A stretch of 64,000 bases of DNA, from the NCBI GenBank assembly GCA_037953745.1, contig JBAKBP010001589.1, positions 62,001 to 126,000 on the forward strand. The letters are read 5' to 3'. Position numbers and translations under genes: made by a program. Of the stretch, positions 1 through 11,480 are shown piece by piece. This stretch comes from Lithodes maja (taxonomy: Eukaryota > Arthropoda > Malacostraca > Decapoda > Lithodidae). Every line of letters starts with the position of its first letter. Position 1 is the first letter of the stretch. Under the pieces are notes generated by a model. The model was not told the DNA's origin and ran no database searches. It saw only the letters and a program-made list of their open reading frames with translations.

Positions 1-821
1 CAAGGTAGGATACAGTATGTATGAAGCGATGGAGGAAGTGAGTGCAGAAAAGGATATAGGAGTAGTGATAGACAATAAGTTAAATTTCTCGGAACATTTA
101 GCGGAAAAGATAAACAAAGCCAATAGAATTGTAGGGCTGATAAGGAGGACATTTGTGTCACTTGACGAAGAAATCTTCAGGAATCTATATACAGCGCTGG
201 TTAGGCCGCACCTGGAATATGCAAACCAGGTGTGGGCTCCATATATGGTAAAGGATATAGAAGCAGTGGAGAAAGTGCAGAGGAGAGCTAGCAAGCTGGT
301 ACCAACGTTGAAGAACGCGGGCTATGAGCAGAGGTTGAGGACACTGGGGCTTCCGACACTGGCATATAGGAGAAAGAGAGGGGATATGATAGAGACTTTT
401 AAGATAGTGTCAGGAAAGTACGATGAGGATGTGTGTGAAGGTATCTTCTTGATGCGGGAGGGAACAAGAACGAGAGGACACTCTAAGAAAATTTACAAAG
501 AAAGAAATAGGCTTGAGAAGGCAAAGAACTCATTTTGTGATAGAGTGGTAAATGAGTGGAACGCACTGCCCCAGTATGTAGTCGATTCCGAATCAATAAG
601 GGAGTTTGAAAGTAATCTTGATAAAGCATGGGGAAGACAAGATTTGAAGTTTGATTATAAAACAAAAATACAGAATAGTAAAAATGTTGCGTCTGCTACC
701 GCCGCCGCCAACACCGTGAACAACCGCAGCAGTGCAAGTACTGGTACTGAGCTGGATACACAGGCATAGTTTGCCTTTTTCCAGAGGATCTACTGTAAGA
801 AACTGTAAGAAACTGTAAGAA
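1..821 (+). mobile_element. LINE-B copy 1: CR1-like non-LTR retrotransposon, 3' end
   Basis: The 3' part of a non-LTR retrotransposon whose 5' part lies outside the window. It ends in three copies of a short tail motif (ACTGTAAGAA, about 791-820), typical of the simple-repeat tails of CR1-like LINEs. Beyond it, DIRS sequence begins at 822 with a block that also occurs at 40550 in DIRS-2, so this LINE inserted into the 3' untranslated part of DIRS-1. The same family recurs at 15016-16411 and 38073-39517. Clade assignment is by protein character only. Confidence 0.85.
2..769 (+). CDS. Reverse transcriptase C-terminal part of LINE-B (partial)
   Basis: The frame is open to the left edge, so the first ATG at 17 is internal, not the true start; the copy at 38144-39394 continues through this point into RT. 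The catalytic YADD lies upstream, outside the window. What remains is the thumb and C-terminal domain of a Jockey-superfamily RT, with the typical run RPHLEYANQVWAP followed by VEKVQRRASKLVP and a WNALPQYVV block near the end. The frame is intact to its stop at 769. This copy is nearly identical to the 38 kb copy over the shared part, suggesting recent activity. Confidence 0.85.
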   Translation, partial: KVGYSMYEAMEEVSAEKDIGVVIDNKLNFSEHLAEKINKANRIVGLIRRTFVSLDEEIFRNLYTALVRPHLEYANQVWAPYMVKDIEAVEKVQRRASKLVPTLKNAGYEQRLRTLGLPTLAYRRKRGDMIETFKIVSGKYDEDVCEGIFLMREGTRTRGHSKKIYKERNRLEKAKNSFCDRVVNEWNALPQYVVDSESIREFESNLDKAWGRQDLKFDYKTKIQNSKNVASATAAANTVNNRSSASTGTELDTQA

Positions 822-889
822 ATGTCAACTGACTGCACCCCCCCCCCCCCCCCCTTTGTGAAAATAAACAAAAGTGACTGCAGGGCCAC

Positions 890-3746
890 CTAGACCCTCT
901 GCCTTAAAGCTATACATGGTAAGGAAGGTTTGTCTAGAGCAACTGACAAGTATCTAGACAAAAACGTATGATTAGACGCCCACAATTGAGTGGACGCGAT
1001 ATCTTCTACTGAAAAAAATTTCAGGAAACGTAAAGAGGCTGCCCATTTGCGTAAATCGTGGGCCCTACCCACCACGCCGGGATTACTCTCTTTAATGACT
1101 TCGACCAGAAGAGAGGCTAATCGCCGTTTAAGTAAGCGTTTACCCGTACTTGCTACCCATAAAGCACCTTGGGGGTTTAGAGGAGCTACTCTCAAATATT
1201 TGGTTAGAGCTTGCACTGGACATAGATTATGATGCACCTTTCCCCTTTTTAATGCTGGCACCGTGAACTCTGAAAACACGTGTGCACTGTGCTCATTCTT
1301 GGCTACAAAACCTGGGGAAGGTGCAATGTAAATACATTCGTTAAGTCTACCAAACCTAAGGCAATTAGGTGTGTTGCTCATCGCCGCCAGCTCAGACACT
1401 CTGTTCCCGGTGGCCAAAGCCATAAGGAAAACCGCCTTTTTTTAAGAGTAATGCAAAGTCTGCAGTATTTTGGTACAGACGAGAGTGAAGTAAAGACAAA
1501 GCTTTGTCGAGAGACCAAGTAGGCATGAGCTGACGGGGAGGTGGGCGAAGTTTAAAACAAGCTCTCATAAAACCTGTTTCCTCCGCCACCGGTATGGAAA
1601 GACCTGTAAGGTCTAAAAAAAGGCACTCTAATCGCAGTTAAGTGATTTTTTAATGTTACCACCGATAAATGTTTCTGCTCAAACAGATAATTCAAATAAT
1701 TGAAAACTAAAGCCACTGACGGCACATTCTGTTCCGTTCTGATAATGCAGGAAGTAAAGGCTTGCCAATGTGAGTGATACTGACGTTTCGTAGACTGAGT
1801 ATATTGATTGATTAATTTATTGGTCACATCTCTACTGTATGGTGCTAGCCACTTGGCCTCCTGAATGTCCATAATGCAAAAGTCAGCGAGGTCGCTAGGT
1901 TGCCAATCGTGTCTAAGTGGAAATACCCGACCGGGAGCGATACCGGGTCCGGGCACCACGTTTTCAAATGCTGGTACCACAACTGCGCCGGCCACAGGGG
2001 CGCGATTAGCGAGACTAAGCCTCGATAATCTCGTAGTTTGTTCACTACGTGGCACATTAGTGACGCATCTGGCGGTGGAAACAGATAGATGGAGCTCCAT
2101 CTGTTCCAGTCTGTCACTAAGGCGTCTGGCCCCCCTGCCGGCGTTTTCGCCCGGCGGGTGAGGTATAGAGGGAGTTTGTGAGTCCTCGGACGCAAAAAGA
2201 TCCACTTGTGGATGGGAGAGCTCTGCAATCATTAGGTTGAAAATGGGTTGCTTGAGCTCCCATTCTACTGTCGTGCTCTGTCTCCGGGACAGAGCGTCTG
2301 CCCAGACGTTCGCTACGCCTGGGAGATAAGATGCGTGAAGGTAAATTTCTAGTCTGTTGGCTAGAGTAAAAATCTCTTCCGACACGTTTAGCAACCTCCT
2401 TGACCTCGTTGATCCTTGCTTCTGAATACAGTGAACTGCATTCAGATTGTCCATTCTGAAGGCCACCGACTTGCCCCGTAATGCCGGGCCGTGAGCCTGA
2501 AGGAAATACAAGGGGACTAGTAATTCTTTGACATTGATGTGAGAGATTTCTAAGTGGGACCAAAGCCCCTGACCCTGGTGCCCCTGATTTGATTGAAATC
2601 CCCAACCTATTGTGCCTGACGCATCCGTGTCTATCCATACCGTTGGTGGAGGAGAAGTCCATGACATTATTGAGTGCAACGTTTCCCTCTTTGCCCAGAC
2701 CGCTAGCAAGGTGTGGATTAATTTCGGGATGGGCCATAATTTTCCCGCCGGTAAGAGCGGGAAATATTTGTTGCCTTCCAATATTAATCGTTTTACTTTC
2801 AACCGGCCCAACTTGACAGTTAGTTGAATCCAGTTGAGAGAGCCGACCAGAGACTCCCAGACCCTTCGCGTCGTAGTCAGACTGTGAAGAAACATGAACA
2901 GTTTCCTGCGAAACCTGTTGCGATTGTCCACACTCTGACTCAGAGTGAGAGCGGCCGTGTCCCAGACCAGCCCTATCCACTGAATTACTCGTGAGGGAAC
3001 AAGGTTTGAATTTACCAGATTTACCTTGAAGCCTAGAGTTTTGACATGATTTAAAATGATATTGACATGTTTTATGCATAAATGTTGTGTCTCTGCCACC
3101 ACCAGCCAGTCGTCCAGATACCACAACACTCTGATCCCCTGTTTTAACAATGGCATCAGGGCTTGCCGGACTAATTTCGTGAATAATCGAGGTGCTAGGT
3201 TCAAACCGAACGGCATCCTTTGAAAACAAAATTTTGGTGCCTGATCCGTAAGGCCAAAAACCTTTGAAATCTTTTGTTGACCGATACGTGCCAATAGGCG
3301 TCTGTCAGGTCTAGTGAACACATCCAACCTCCCGGCGGAAGTGTTAGCCTGATTTGGTGTACTGTTAACATTCTGAAAGATTCGTTGTGAATGTGAAGGT
3401 TCAGGTAAGACAGGTCTACGACCGGCCTCATCTGAACACTGTCCCTTTTGGGAACCAAAAATAGTTTGGACGTGAATACAGGGTAATTTGGGGGGACCGG
3501 GATGATGACATTCTTGGCAATCATTTCCTGGACCAGTGACTCCACCTCTAAAGAAACAAAATTCGCCGTTGTCGGTTGACGTAAGCGAGGTCGCCGGAGC
3601 CACTGCCAAGTGATGCCTTTGCGTGCCACCATCCGTGCCCAAGTGTTTAATGGCCATGCTTGGTGACACGTTCGGAACGACCCAGTTAGCAGACAAGGGT
3701 TCGCCGGCTGTACTACCCTCGGGTCCTCCGGCCTTAAGGTTGGCAC
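890..3746 (-). pseudogene. RT/RNase H and tyrosine recombinase of DIRS-1, frameshifted
   Basis: RT motifs are clear: LDLTDAYWHVSV, then QRMPFGLNLAPR, then the catalytic YLDDWLVV at about 3115. RNase H shows WIDTDASG, INVKE, FRMDN and WADALSR. The recombinase shows GNRVSELAA, HDLRKWA and SRYLS, carrying the Arg, His-x-x-Arg and Tyr nucleophile. Compared with DIRS-2, a T is lost near 3228 inside RT, another base near 2185 after RNase H, and a base is gained near 1440 in the recombinase. As a result the longest open frame (1552-3696) is an artificial mixture that switches between the RT and recombinase frames. The product could not be a working polyprotein as read. Confidence 0.9.
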
Positions 3747-3763
3747 CAGGAGTGAGAGAGACT

Positions 3764-6372
3764 TTAGTTTTTTGATGGTGGGGTTGGTGGTGCTGGACGC
3801 TTTGCCGGCTGGCTGGTGTTGGCCGACGACTGGCCCTGGCCTGGCTTATGCTGGCCGCGTCCTCTCTGACCTGAAAACCTACTCTGTCTATGCCTGTACT
3901 GACCTTGGGGGGAGTGGGAAGACTTAGGCGGAAGAAAGGGTTTAGATCCCCCCGGCTGAGCTTTAGTAGTTGGCCTGGGTTTGGGGAAGGTAAATGTAGG
4001 TTTCTTAGAAGGGGTGGGACTGTGCTTAAAAGCCTGTGCCATATTGAACACCGTTCGCCACACTTCAGGGGACATTAGAGAGGGAGTAAGCACTGGTGAC
4101 ATGACCACCTGATTCGCAATGCGATCAGGTAGCTTGCGAACTAAAGACATTCTGAGATCTTGTCTTGCTCGCACCGCCTCAAGCAAGGCGGTGCGTATGT
4201 CACCCAAGGATTGGATTGACGACTGGAGGAGCAGTCGCCGGGACAATTCAACCGATCTTCTGGCATCCGCATCTGCGATTGCCTGAGTGGACCGCAGTAA
4301 AGACTTAGCTACCTGTTGAGACACTATGTATTGGGAGAACAGGCGAAAAGCTTTCCCCCTGAGCCTAAATTCTCTGTCTAGGTGAGTAGGGGTAGGGGTA
4401 GTGAAAGGGTCTTTTAGCTCACAAAGATTAATTTTAGGGGCAGCTAGGAAAGAAAACAAAGCTGACGGGACCGCCTGCAGACCCTACAGGCATGGAGAAC
4501 CACGAATGAGTATCTTGAGGGATCTGGTGGGAAGATTTCGAAGTAAATGTGGTTGCAAAGTTTTGAGCCTCTATTTCCCAATCTACCCAAGGTCCTGGAC
4601 CCAACTGCCCCACCTTCAAAACTGGATTAGCTGCTTCGTCTGTGACGGTCTGTAAATCAAGTTCAGGAGTGAGAGCTGACAGTCTTAATATCATTAAACC
4701 CATCCAGCTTAGACCAGTCTGAAAATAGTTTTGAAGCTGAGGCAGGGGGTAAAGCTGGCTTAGTAGCATACACAAAATAGTCCTGGTGATAATAACTAGG
4801 TATAGCCTTGATGTTTACGTCTAGTACATTTCCCAAATTATCCAAGGCCCTTAATTTCTTTGATTTATTGCCTTGGATGACCCACTCACTCGGTACTGGG
4901 AGTTCCCCTGACAAGGTAGGTTGGGCTAGCTCTGGTTTAGTGGGGGTCAAAAGGACCCAAGACTCGTCTGGTCCATAAAGCAAGGGCATGGCCACCTTTC
5001 TGATAGGTGCCTTGTCTAGAGGGGGTGGATTGACATCCGTGATGACCCTGACATTTGAAGTTGTCAATGCCGCCGTAGCAGGCTTAGTAGCTACTGATGT
5101 TGACAGAGTGGGGGGGGTTAGGGATATTAGATAAAGCAATCGAAGTCATCAGAGGCCGTACCGTAGAACTTGTCGTGGGAGCCACCAAGTCCATTGTGGG
5201 GGTTTCCTGTTGTTGGCCAAAAAATTTAGATAAAGCGTGAGTAAGCAGCCCATTAATTTCTTGCGCAGTAACAAATTGATTTGAAGATGAACTTACAGGT
5301 GAATCATTAATATCCTGCGCGGCGTCTAAGCCTGAGCCTGACTCTTGCCCTTCCATCTCCAAAATTATTGAAGCCTCATCTTTCTCTTCCTGAGAAGATC
5401 CCTCCGAAGCTGGGGTACCTTGCTGCCAAGACAAGTCAGGAATAGAGGATGGGATCGCCGCGTCCCTGTGGACATCAGCTACTGTGTGACTCGTTTGAGT
5501 CGGACGTGGGTGGTCAGACCCTGGCTGAGCAAACCGCCAAACACCGAGGCCCTGGCCTACACTCTCTTGAGAGTCTGACACATTATCAAGAACTGAACCC
5601 CCTGAACTTTCCAATTCCAGGGTTAAAATATTGATGGGTAAATCCTCTTTAAGGACAGGCACCGCACTGGACCCTTGAGACCTAACACAACTCTGTCTGG
5701 GGTAGAGGTACGATGAGAGGCACTAGAAACTGGTGAATGTAGGGAGGACTTTCGTTTGTGTGAATCCTTTGTGGAGGATTTATGGCTACGGTGTGACCGT
5801 GAACTATTCTTTGATTTAGAGGATTCATCGCCGTGACCACTGGTGGAACTTTCCGTCCTACTCTTCTTACTCGCCGGTGAAGAGGCAAGACTAGATGACT
5901 GTCGTCTGAGAGGTGACCTAGACCGAGATCTCGCCCGAGATGATGAGGCGGATGCCGGGGGTGTAGGCTCTCGTGGACGTTTGGGTGTAGCAGCAGAAGA
6001 TACAGAACCCTGACCAGTCTCCGCCGGCTTATGACTCGTGACTATAGAGGAATGTTTAGGGGGAGGGTGTTCAAATAGCAATTTATCCCAAAGAGGGACG
6101 TTGTCACATTGAAGTGATTTATGTGCAACAATCGTAGTGTAGGCTGACATCTGTTGCCTTACTTCTCTTAACGCTACTGCCGCGGTCTTATCATTGTCGC
6201 AAAGGACCTTTACAGCTAATTGGGAGCAAAAAGAACAATTACGCATAACCCAGAGACCCCTTGAACGGTCTAGACATTTAACACACCTTATGCAAAGGGT
6301 ATGCGCAAAAATAGGGATACCGGCACAAGCAGGGGTAGTGCATAAAGCAAAGACTGGGGCCACGGTAGCCAT
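3764..6372 (-). pseudogene. ORF1 (gag-like) of DIRS-1, frameshifted
   Basis: Homologous over its length to ORF1 of DIRS-2. It begins MATVAPVFALC with the same N-terminal cysteine cluster and Ser/Arg-rich stretch, and ends in the basic, Gly/Pro-rich tail. The frame is broken at about 5690 (one A fewer than DIRS-2), 5115, 4690 and 4480. At 5648-5656 the unbroken sequence CTCTTTAAGGACAGG is an exact empty site for the TTAA insertion that splits ORF1 of DIRS-2. Confidence 0.85.
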
Positions 6373-8453
6373 GACAGAGACTGGTGGGGAAAACTACCGC
6401 CGGGTCTGTATTGGTCCGCCGGAGCCCAGCTCTGGAAAAAAAGAAAATTTCCAGGAATTAATGCTCATAAGGTTAATCCAACATGTTCGCACACAAGTGT
6501 TAATAACCCACCGGATAACGAGATGTAATGACACAACGATCACAGCTCGCTACGCGGCGGGGTTCAGAATATCTAAACAAATCTTTTGAAGAAAGTGAAG
6601 AATACCCTCTGACATAATATCGGTCCAGCATGGCGATTATAGTCTTTCTGGTGGTGACTGTCTCAAGATTCAATTTTGGAACAAAAACAACCCCCCATAA
6701 AGACGCCGGCCCTTGAAATATTTTTTGTATAATAACACAGGGCAGGCTGACACGAGATCTGATTTCTAACGAATTGTCACAAAAAGATCGCCGTAAATTT
6801 GAAGGCGGCGATACCTAAATGTATCACTAAATTAAGTAGTTAAATCGAAATTGAATTTGTAAATTCCTTATTTCCTCCAACTAGGAGCACCCGCCGGGTG
6901 TGAAAAAACGATATTAACCCTAATTGAACCTTCAATTGCCGTAAGTATAAAGGCGGCGATACATAAAGTATCGCTTAAAAATGGAATGGTTAATTTACTG
7001 AATGACTTAGTTGTTTATCCCACCCTTCCAAGGTACACCCGCCGGGTGAGATGTCAAAACGTTAACCCCATAAGTTCCTGTCCCCACTTCTTTGTAAAAG
7101 ATCGCCGGGGAGGAAAGCCCTTAACAACAGCTAGGTTTTTCATGTGGTTTTGTAAAACCTGGTAGAAAAACTACATAACATATGTTCGCAAGAACAAAGT
7201 TTTATAGATGGGAACAGCCAATCCGCCGGGAATCAAAGGGGGCCTGAAACCAGGCACCAACAGAGACGCAGTCCTGGAGAGCCACAGACACCTCATCGCC
7301 GGGGACACAAGCCTGTGTTAAAACCACGTGTGGCCCAACACGGCTCTCGGCCGGGTTTTTTTCATGGTGAAACCGAGAAAAAACCCGCCGGAAGGACACC
7401 CACCCCGATCAGACACCATCTGAACGTACACTGGACACGAAGGAAGCCACGCACGACTAACCTAAGTCCACACAATAATCCGTGGAATTAGCCAATACAC
7501 AACTAAACCAGGAAACAAACATAGTCCGAGGAATTAGCCAATACACAACTAAAACCCGGATACACATGACACAGTAGGGCATATTTATACATAATAAACA
7601 ATAACACTTGTACATGTGGCAAAACTATGAGCGGCTGGCTAGGCCTAAGTAGACGGAATAGGAAATGTTGAAATATACACAAAACACTGGAAATATCACA
7701 ACAGGAACCACCGCCAACACACCACTGTAGCAAAACTTCCGACAAAGGGAAGACTGACTCGGGACCCAGAAAAAACTTCACTAAGTGAAGAAAAATACAC
7801 AGGGAACGTCAGAAAGCAAAGCTTACCTCATCAGAAAGATAAAAGGCAGCAATAATTAACGCGTAATGAAAGCCGCCTGCATCACAAGCTAACTAACTGT
7901 GAAAAAGTTCACATGTCTACAACAGGACCACGAGGGTACATCCGAAATAGATGCCCCAAACACACGACTCCAAATACACTGCACTGCGGGCAACCAGCCC
8001 AGGACACTCCTGCTACGCATATCCTAACCTTACTCGATACATCCCGGAGTAAACAAATGAGAAAAAACTCACTAGGGACGCAACAAATGCGGAACCAGCG
8101 GAGCGTGGGGAGACACGTCCGGGCAGGCTGAGCGCAGAGCAGAGAAGGAGGAATGACGCCTGAATCAGCGTCTGGTCAGAGATCCACACAAGTACATCCA
8201 CGATATGATGGAAAGCTTATTAGATAGTTATTCTTATTTTCTTTTTGTTTTTATTTTTTACGAAGTTTTTTCGTAGTGAGAACCCAATTCATAATGACTG
8301 AAGCCATGAGTGAGGTCGCGTGCGCTCATGATGAAGGCTCCTCAGTTTTTAAATGCTCTGCGCGGTAGATTCAAACTACGGCGGATTAGTGTTTGAAGAG
8401 GATGCCTTATGTAATAGGCATGTTCGTCAATGATGGAGGGGCCACTAATAAAT
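6373..8453 (-). other. DIRS-1 5' leader and terminal repeat
   Basis: Non-coding leader of about 2 kb upstream of ORF1. It has a degenerate internal tandem repeat (about 6785-7060), each unit carrying a GGCGAT/ATCGCC hairpin pair and the palindrome CACCCGCCGGGTG. The outer 300 bases (8150-8453) are the terminal repeat, seen in inverted form at the other end of DIRS-2. Small open frames here have no supporting features and are treated as noise. Confidence 0.7.
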
Positions 8454-8745
8454 ACATATACCTGTACTAATAATGTAATCACCGAGCATATATAGTAAAC
8501 ATGACAAGCTAGTACACTTCCCTTGTAGCACGCTACCTTTAAGCTTAATGCAGTCAATTTGAAAATAAACTGGCAAGATTTATTTAACGTGCCCCAAGGC
8601 AGCATGTTACTTAACATTCGCCAGGCTAATGCAAGTTGCAGAGCATATTAATATTTTGTGTCATGCCCCTGCGAGGGTTCGAACCCTATCTGAAAAGGCA
8701 ATCAATATAAGATAAGTATCAACCTAGACCAGATCATTTTCTGGT
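8454..8745. other. Unassigned spacer right of DIRS-1
   Basis: No coding frame is supported. A short T-arm-like palindrome with a B-box-like core (GGTTCGAACC near 8678) lacks a convincing D-arm and anticodon arm. It may be an old tRNA-derived SINE scrap. Confidence 0.3.
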
Positions 8746-10415
8746 GGAGGGAAAGCTGAGAGTAAGGAGTTACAAGAAAATGCTAGACAAGTGTGAAGTA
8801 AGAGAGGTAATAAAAGTTAGCGAGTTAGAGAAATTTACAAAAGAGAAGAGGGAGTACAAGGAAAGACTAAATGAAAATGGATGGAAGAGAGTGAAGTAGA
8901 GGATGAATGGAAACAGTTTATTGAAGGAGTGAAAGCAAGTGCAGAGGAAGTACAGTAAACTTCCGTTAATCCGAAGGGCAGCGGACCGGCCCTCGTTCGG
9001 ATTAGTGGATTTTTCGGATTATCGGACTTTACCCCTATGAACCTGTGTATTAATGGCCTGACGAAAACATTGAGGCATTAGGCCACCCAAATGACACACA
9101 CACATATCATATGTTCATGAAATCACTTCAAAAGTTTACCATTGTCATTGTAGCCTATTACCTACTTCAAAACATTCAGATTAATGGTCAAAGGAATCTG
9201 CTGATATAAACGTAAACACCATATGTCCGCATCGTCTACTAGCGAGTTTGTCTTGCTCTTGAAGATCAGATCAGATGTGGTTCGGGAAGTAATGCCTTAA
9301 CAACAGCACTTCCCTGAGAGGTTCTTGTAATTTTCCTTATGTGATTTTCCTTTTGTGATGTGCTCTGTTATATTATATTGTATTGAAAGCACCCTTGTCT
9401 TGTTGTCTTGAAAGCACCCTTGGGACGCTCCGATCACTGAACTATAAATAGTAGCGTATCGGAACGTCCAAAGGTGCGTTTTCAAGCTCAAGACTGAATG
9501 CGCTTGCAGAAAATGCGGTGCAAGCCAGTAGCGCATCGGAGCGTCCCAAGGATGCGTTCAAGAGCAAAACAAACTCTCTAGCAGACGATGTGGTGTTTAC
9601 GTTTATATCAGTAGCTTCCTTTGACCATTAATCTGAATGTTTTGAAGTAGGTAATAGGCTACAATGACAATGGTAAACTTTTAAAGTGAATTCATGAACA
9701 TATGATATGTGTGTGCTCCATTATGTGTCATTTGAGTGGACTAATGCCTCAAAAAGGGGACTTTGGGACTAATTGAAATTCGAACCATCGGGTGAATTCG
9801 GATTTGGCCTCAAATTGAAAAATTCGGACTATTGGGAGATTCGAATCATCGGTCGTCGGATTAAAGGACTTTTACTGTATATGGTAAAAGGAAAGTAGGA
9901 GGCAGAGGTATCAGGAAGAGAAGCGAGTGGTGGAATGATACGGTGAGAAAGGCAGTTGAGAAAAAGAGACAGTGGTTTGAGAGGGTTTTACAGGATGGTA
10001 GTTTTGAGATATGGGAGAGGTACAAGGAGAAAAGAAGAGAGGCGAAACGGAAGATTAGAGAAGCAAAGAAAAGTGCAAATGGAAGGTGGGGTCAAAGATT
10101 GTGTGAGAGTTTTGAGGAACGAAAGATGATGTTCTGGAAGGAGTTAAATAGAGTAAGAAAAGAAGAACAAAAGAGGGAAGAGTCGATGAACGATGCAAAT
10201 GGAGATTAGTGGAAGATGTGCATGTGAGGAAAAGATATGTTGAGTATTTTAAATCTTTGCTAAATATAAGAGATGGAAGGGAGGCAGTGGTTGATAGAGG
10301 TAGGTTACCCAGACCACCCAGGTGGCAGGGAATGAATTTATAGATTGGGAAGAATGAGGTGAAAGAAGCAGTGAGACTAATGAGAGCGGGAAAAGCAGAA
10401 GGTATGGGGACCGGA
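8746..10415 (+). pseudogene. RTE-like LINE remnant, endonuclease-to-RT linker (LINE-G, plus copy), split by a foldback element
   Basis: Two flanks (about 8746-8950 and 9880-10415) read as one highly charged coding region once the TA-flanked insertion between them is ignored. The clear part, 9943-10209, contains the WWNDTVRKAVEKKRQWFE-like start and a Lys/Arg/Glu-rich helix region ending FWKELNRVRKE, which is the linker between endonuclease and RT in RTE-clade elements. Downstream, frames give YVEYFKSLLN and EVKEAVRLMRAGKAEG, the region just before RT. Stops and indels are frequent. The family call rests on this order and style of sequence. Confidence 0.6.
8953..9877. mobile_element. TA-flanked foldback element of Tc1/mariner-Tigger type, non-autonomous
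   Basis: Ends are CAGTAAACTTCCGTTAATCCG and, at the right, the inverted match CAGTAAAAGTCCTTTAATCCG, flanked on both sides by TA (8951-8952 and 9878-9879). Inner sequence is also inverted: the stretch around 9060-9240 is repeated in reverse at 9590-9770, and inside that a smaller pair (GGGACGCTCCGAT near 9421 and ATCGGAGCGTCCC near 9534). The whole 925 bp can fold on itself. No transposase is encoded. It interrupts the RTE remnant. Confidence 0.85.
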
Positions 10416-11010
10416 AAGTATCGATTGCTGCTCTTTCTAATACACCCATTGTCACCCAATAGTAATCAGTTTCCATCCAGTGAGTCAAAATATCTTGCAG
10501 TTGCCTAAGAATTAATATAGCATCGGTTGTGCCACGTCCCAACATAAATCCTATCTGGATGTCGTTAATGGCAACATTTCTGATCTTCATTAATTAAAAA
10601 AAAAAAATTCACTTTCATGACTTGGTCGAGCATTTTCAGACCCCTATAATTTCCCCTGCCTAAGGAATCCCCCTTGCCTTTGTATATATTTGCTATCGCA
10701 CTTTTCTGCCATGCATCAGGATTTTTTCTCTCTTATGATAGCAGTAATTCAGCTCTGTGACCAATTTTATACCAATATCTCCAGCTGCCTTTCCCATCTC
10801 AGTGACTATGCTGGAGCTCCCAGCGGCTTTCCTGGGCTTCATTCTATAGCACTTTAACGGTGTCATACTTTATCAAAGGGTACTGGGACTTGTAAGGATT
10901 TGGTAAGGGTACTTGTACTGGGACTGCAGTGCTAAGCTGTTCTCTATTCCATTCGAACTCTACATTTAGCAATCTTTCATAATGTGCCTTCCATGCCTTT
11001 CTAATTTTGA
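10416..11010 (-). pseudogene. RTE-like LINE remnant, opposite orientation (LINE-G, minus copy)
   Basis: Read on the minus strand, decayed frames give in order: KAHYERLLNVEFEWNREQ, MKPRKAAGSSSIVTEM, AIANIYKGKGD, GNYRGLKMLDQVMKV and QIGFMLGRGTTDAILIL. These are the successive landmarks of the RT N-terminal half of RTE/BovB-type elements. Frameshifts separate them. It abuts the plus-strand RTE fragment head on, giving an inverted pair around 10415. Confidence 0.7.
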
Positions 11011-11279
11011 TTTCAGTGTAATGAAACCTTGTTAGCCCACAATGTCCTTGCTATAGTCCCTCACTCTTTGCTACTTTAAAAATCTCATTGTTATTATTTG
11101 ATGCAAGTAAAGTGTTGCATAAATTTATTCTTTTCAAGGTCAATTAGTGTGAATGTATTTTTAAATTTGATATAAACATTTTTAATCTAGCCTTTTTAAC
11201 TTGAAGTTTCTCGTATAACCTCTGCTTACTCTTTGTTTAAATCTGTTTTTGCTTCTTCATATTTTGCAAGTACAGTATT
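11011..11279. other. AT-rich unassigned stretch
   Basis: No frame, repeat family or structure recognised. Confidence 0.3.
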
Positions 11280-11480
11280 CTATCTATCTATCTATATACT
11301 CATGTTTATACTCAAACTTGTATTTTCCCTGTTCTTGCTCTGTCTTGAGTCTGCTACCCCCAAAATGGGGATTGGGCCTGAGCATATAGATAGATAGATA
11401 GATCTATATACTCAGGCACATACCCCATAGCTTTGGCCGACTCGAGACAGAGCTCGAACAGGGACAAAAATAAATAAATA
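11280..11480. repeat. Two inverted copies of a small repeat around a TAGA microsatellite
   Basis: The first copy (about 11300-11390) contains CTGTTCTTGCTCTGTCTTGA; the second (11403-11465) contains the reverse complement with small changes (CTCGAGACAGAGCTCGAACAG). Both are bordered by TCTA/TAGA repeats. Probably two SINE-like fragments in opposite orientation. Confidence 0.55.

Larger units (their letters stand above)
822..8453 (-). mobile_element. DIRS-1: DIRS-type tyrosine-recombinase retrotransposon, degenerate
   Basis: The element reads on the minus strand, in the order ORF1 (6372-3764), RT/RNase H (about 3746-1845), tyrosine recombinase (to 890). Its 5' terminal repeat is at about 8150-8453 and ends in the sequence ATTTATTAGTGGCC (read on the minus strand), shared with the outer ends of DIRS-2 and DIRS-3. 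The 3' end is cut off at 822 by LINE-B, so the 3' inverted repeat and internal complementary region are missing here. Several one-base indels break every gene. The 17-base C run at 838-854 is conserved in all three copies. Confidence 0.92.

Noticed and set aside
593..889. 98-codon minus frame over the LINE tail and C run
   Set aside because: Low-complexity product (Gly run) crossing an insertion junction.
890..1423. Bacterial or phage integrase
   Set aside because: The Arg, His-x-x-Arg, Tyr residues are those of a tyrosine recombinase, but the RT/RNase H next to it and the eukaryotic context make it a DIRS recombinase.
2117..3229. 370-codon frame on minus in DIRS-1
   Set aside because: It is the out-of-phase reading of the RT/RNase H gene with no domain of its own. 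I mention the persistence of this frame as a finding but do not call a separate gene.
8640..8700. tRNA-like T-arm near 8678
   Set aside because: No D-arm or acceptor stem could be drawn.
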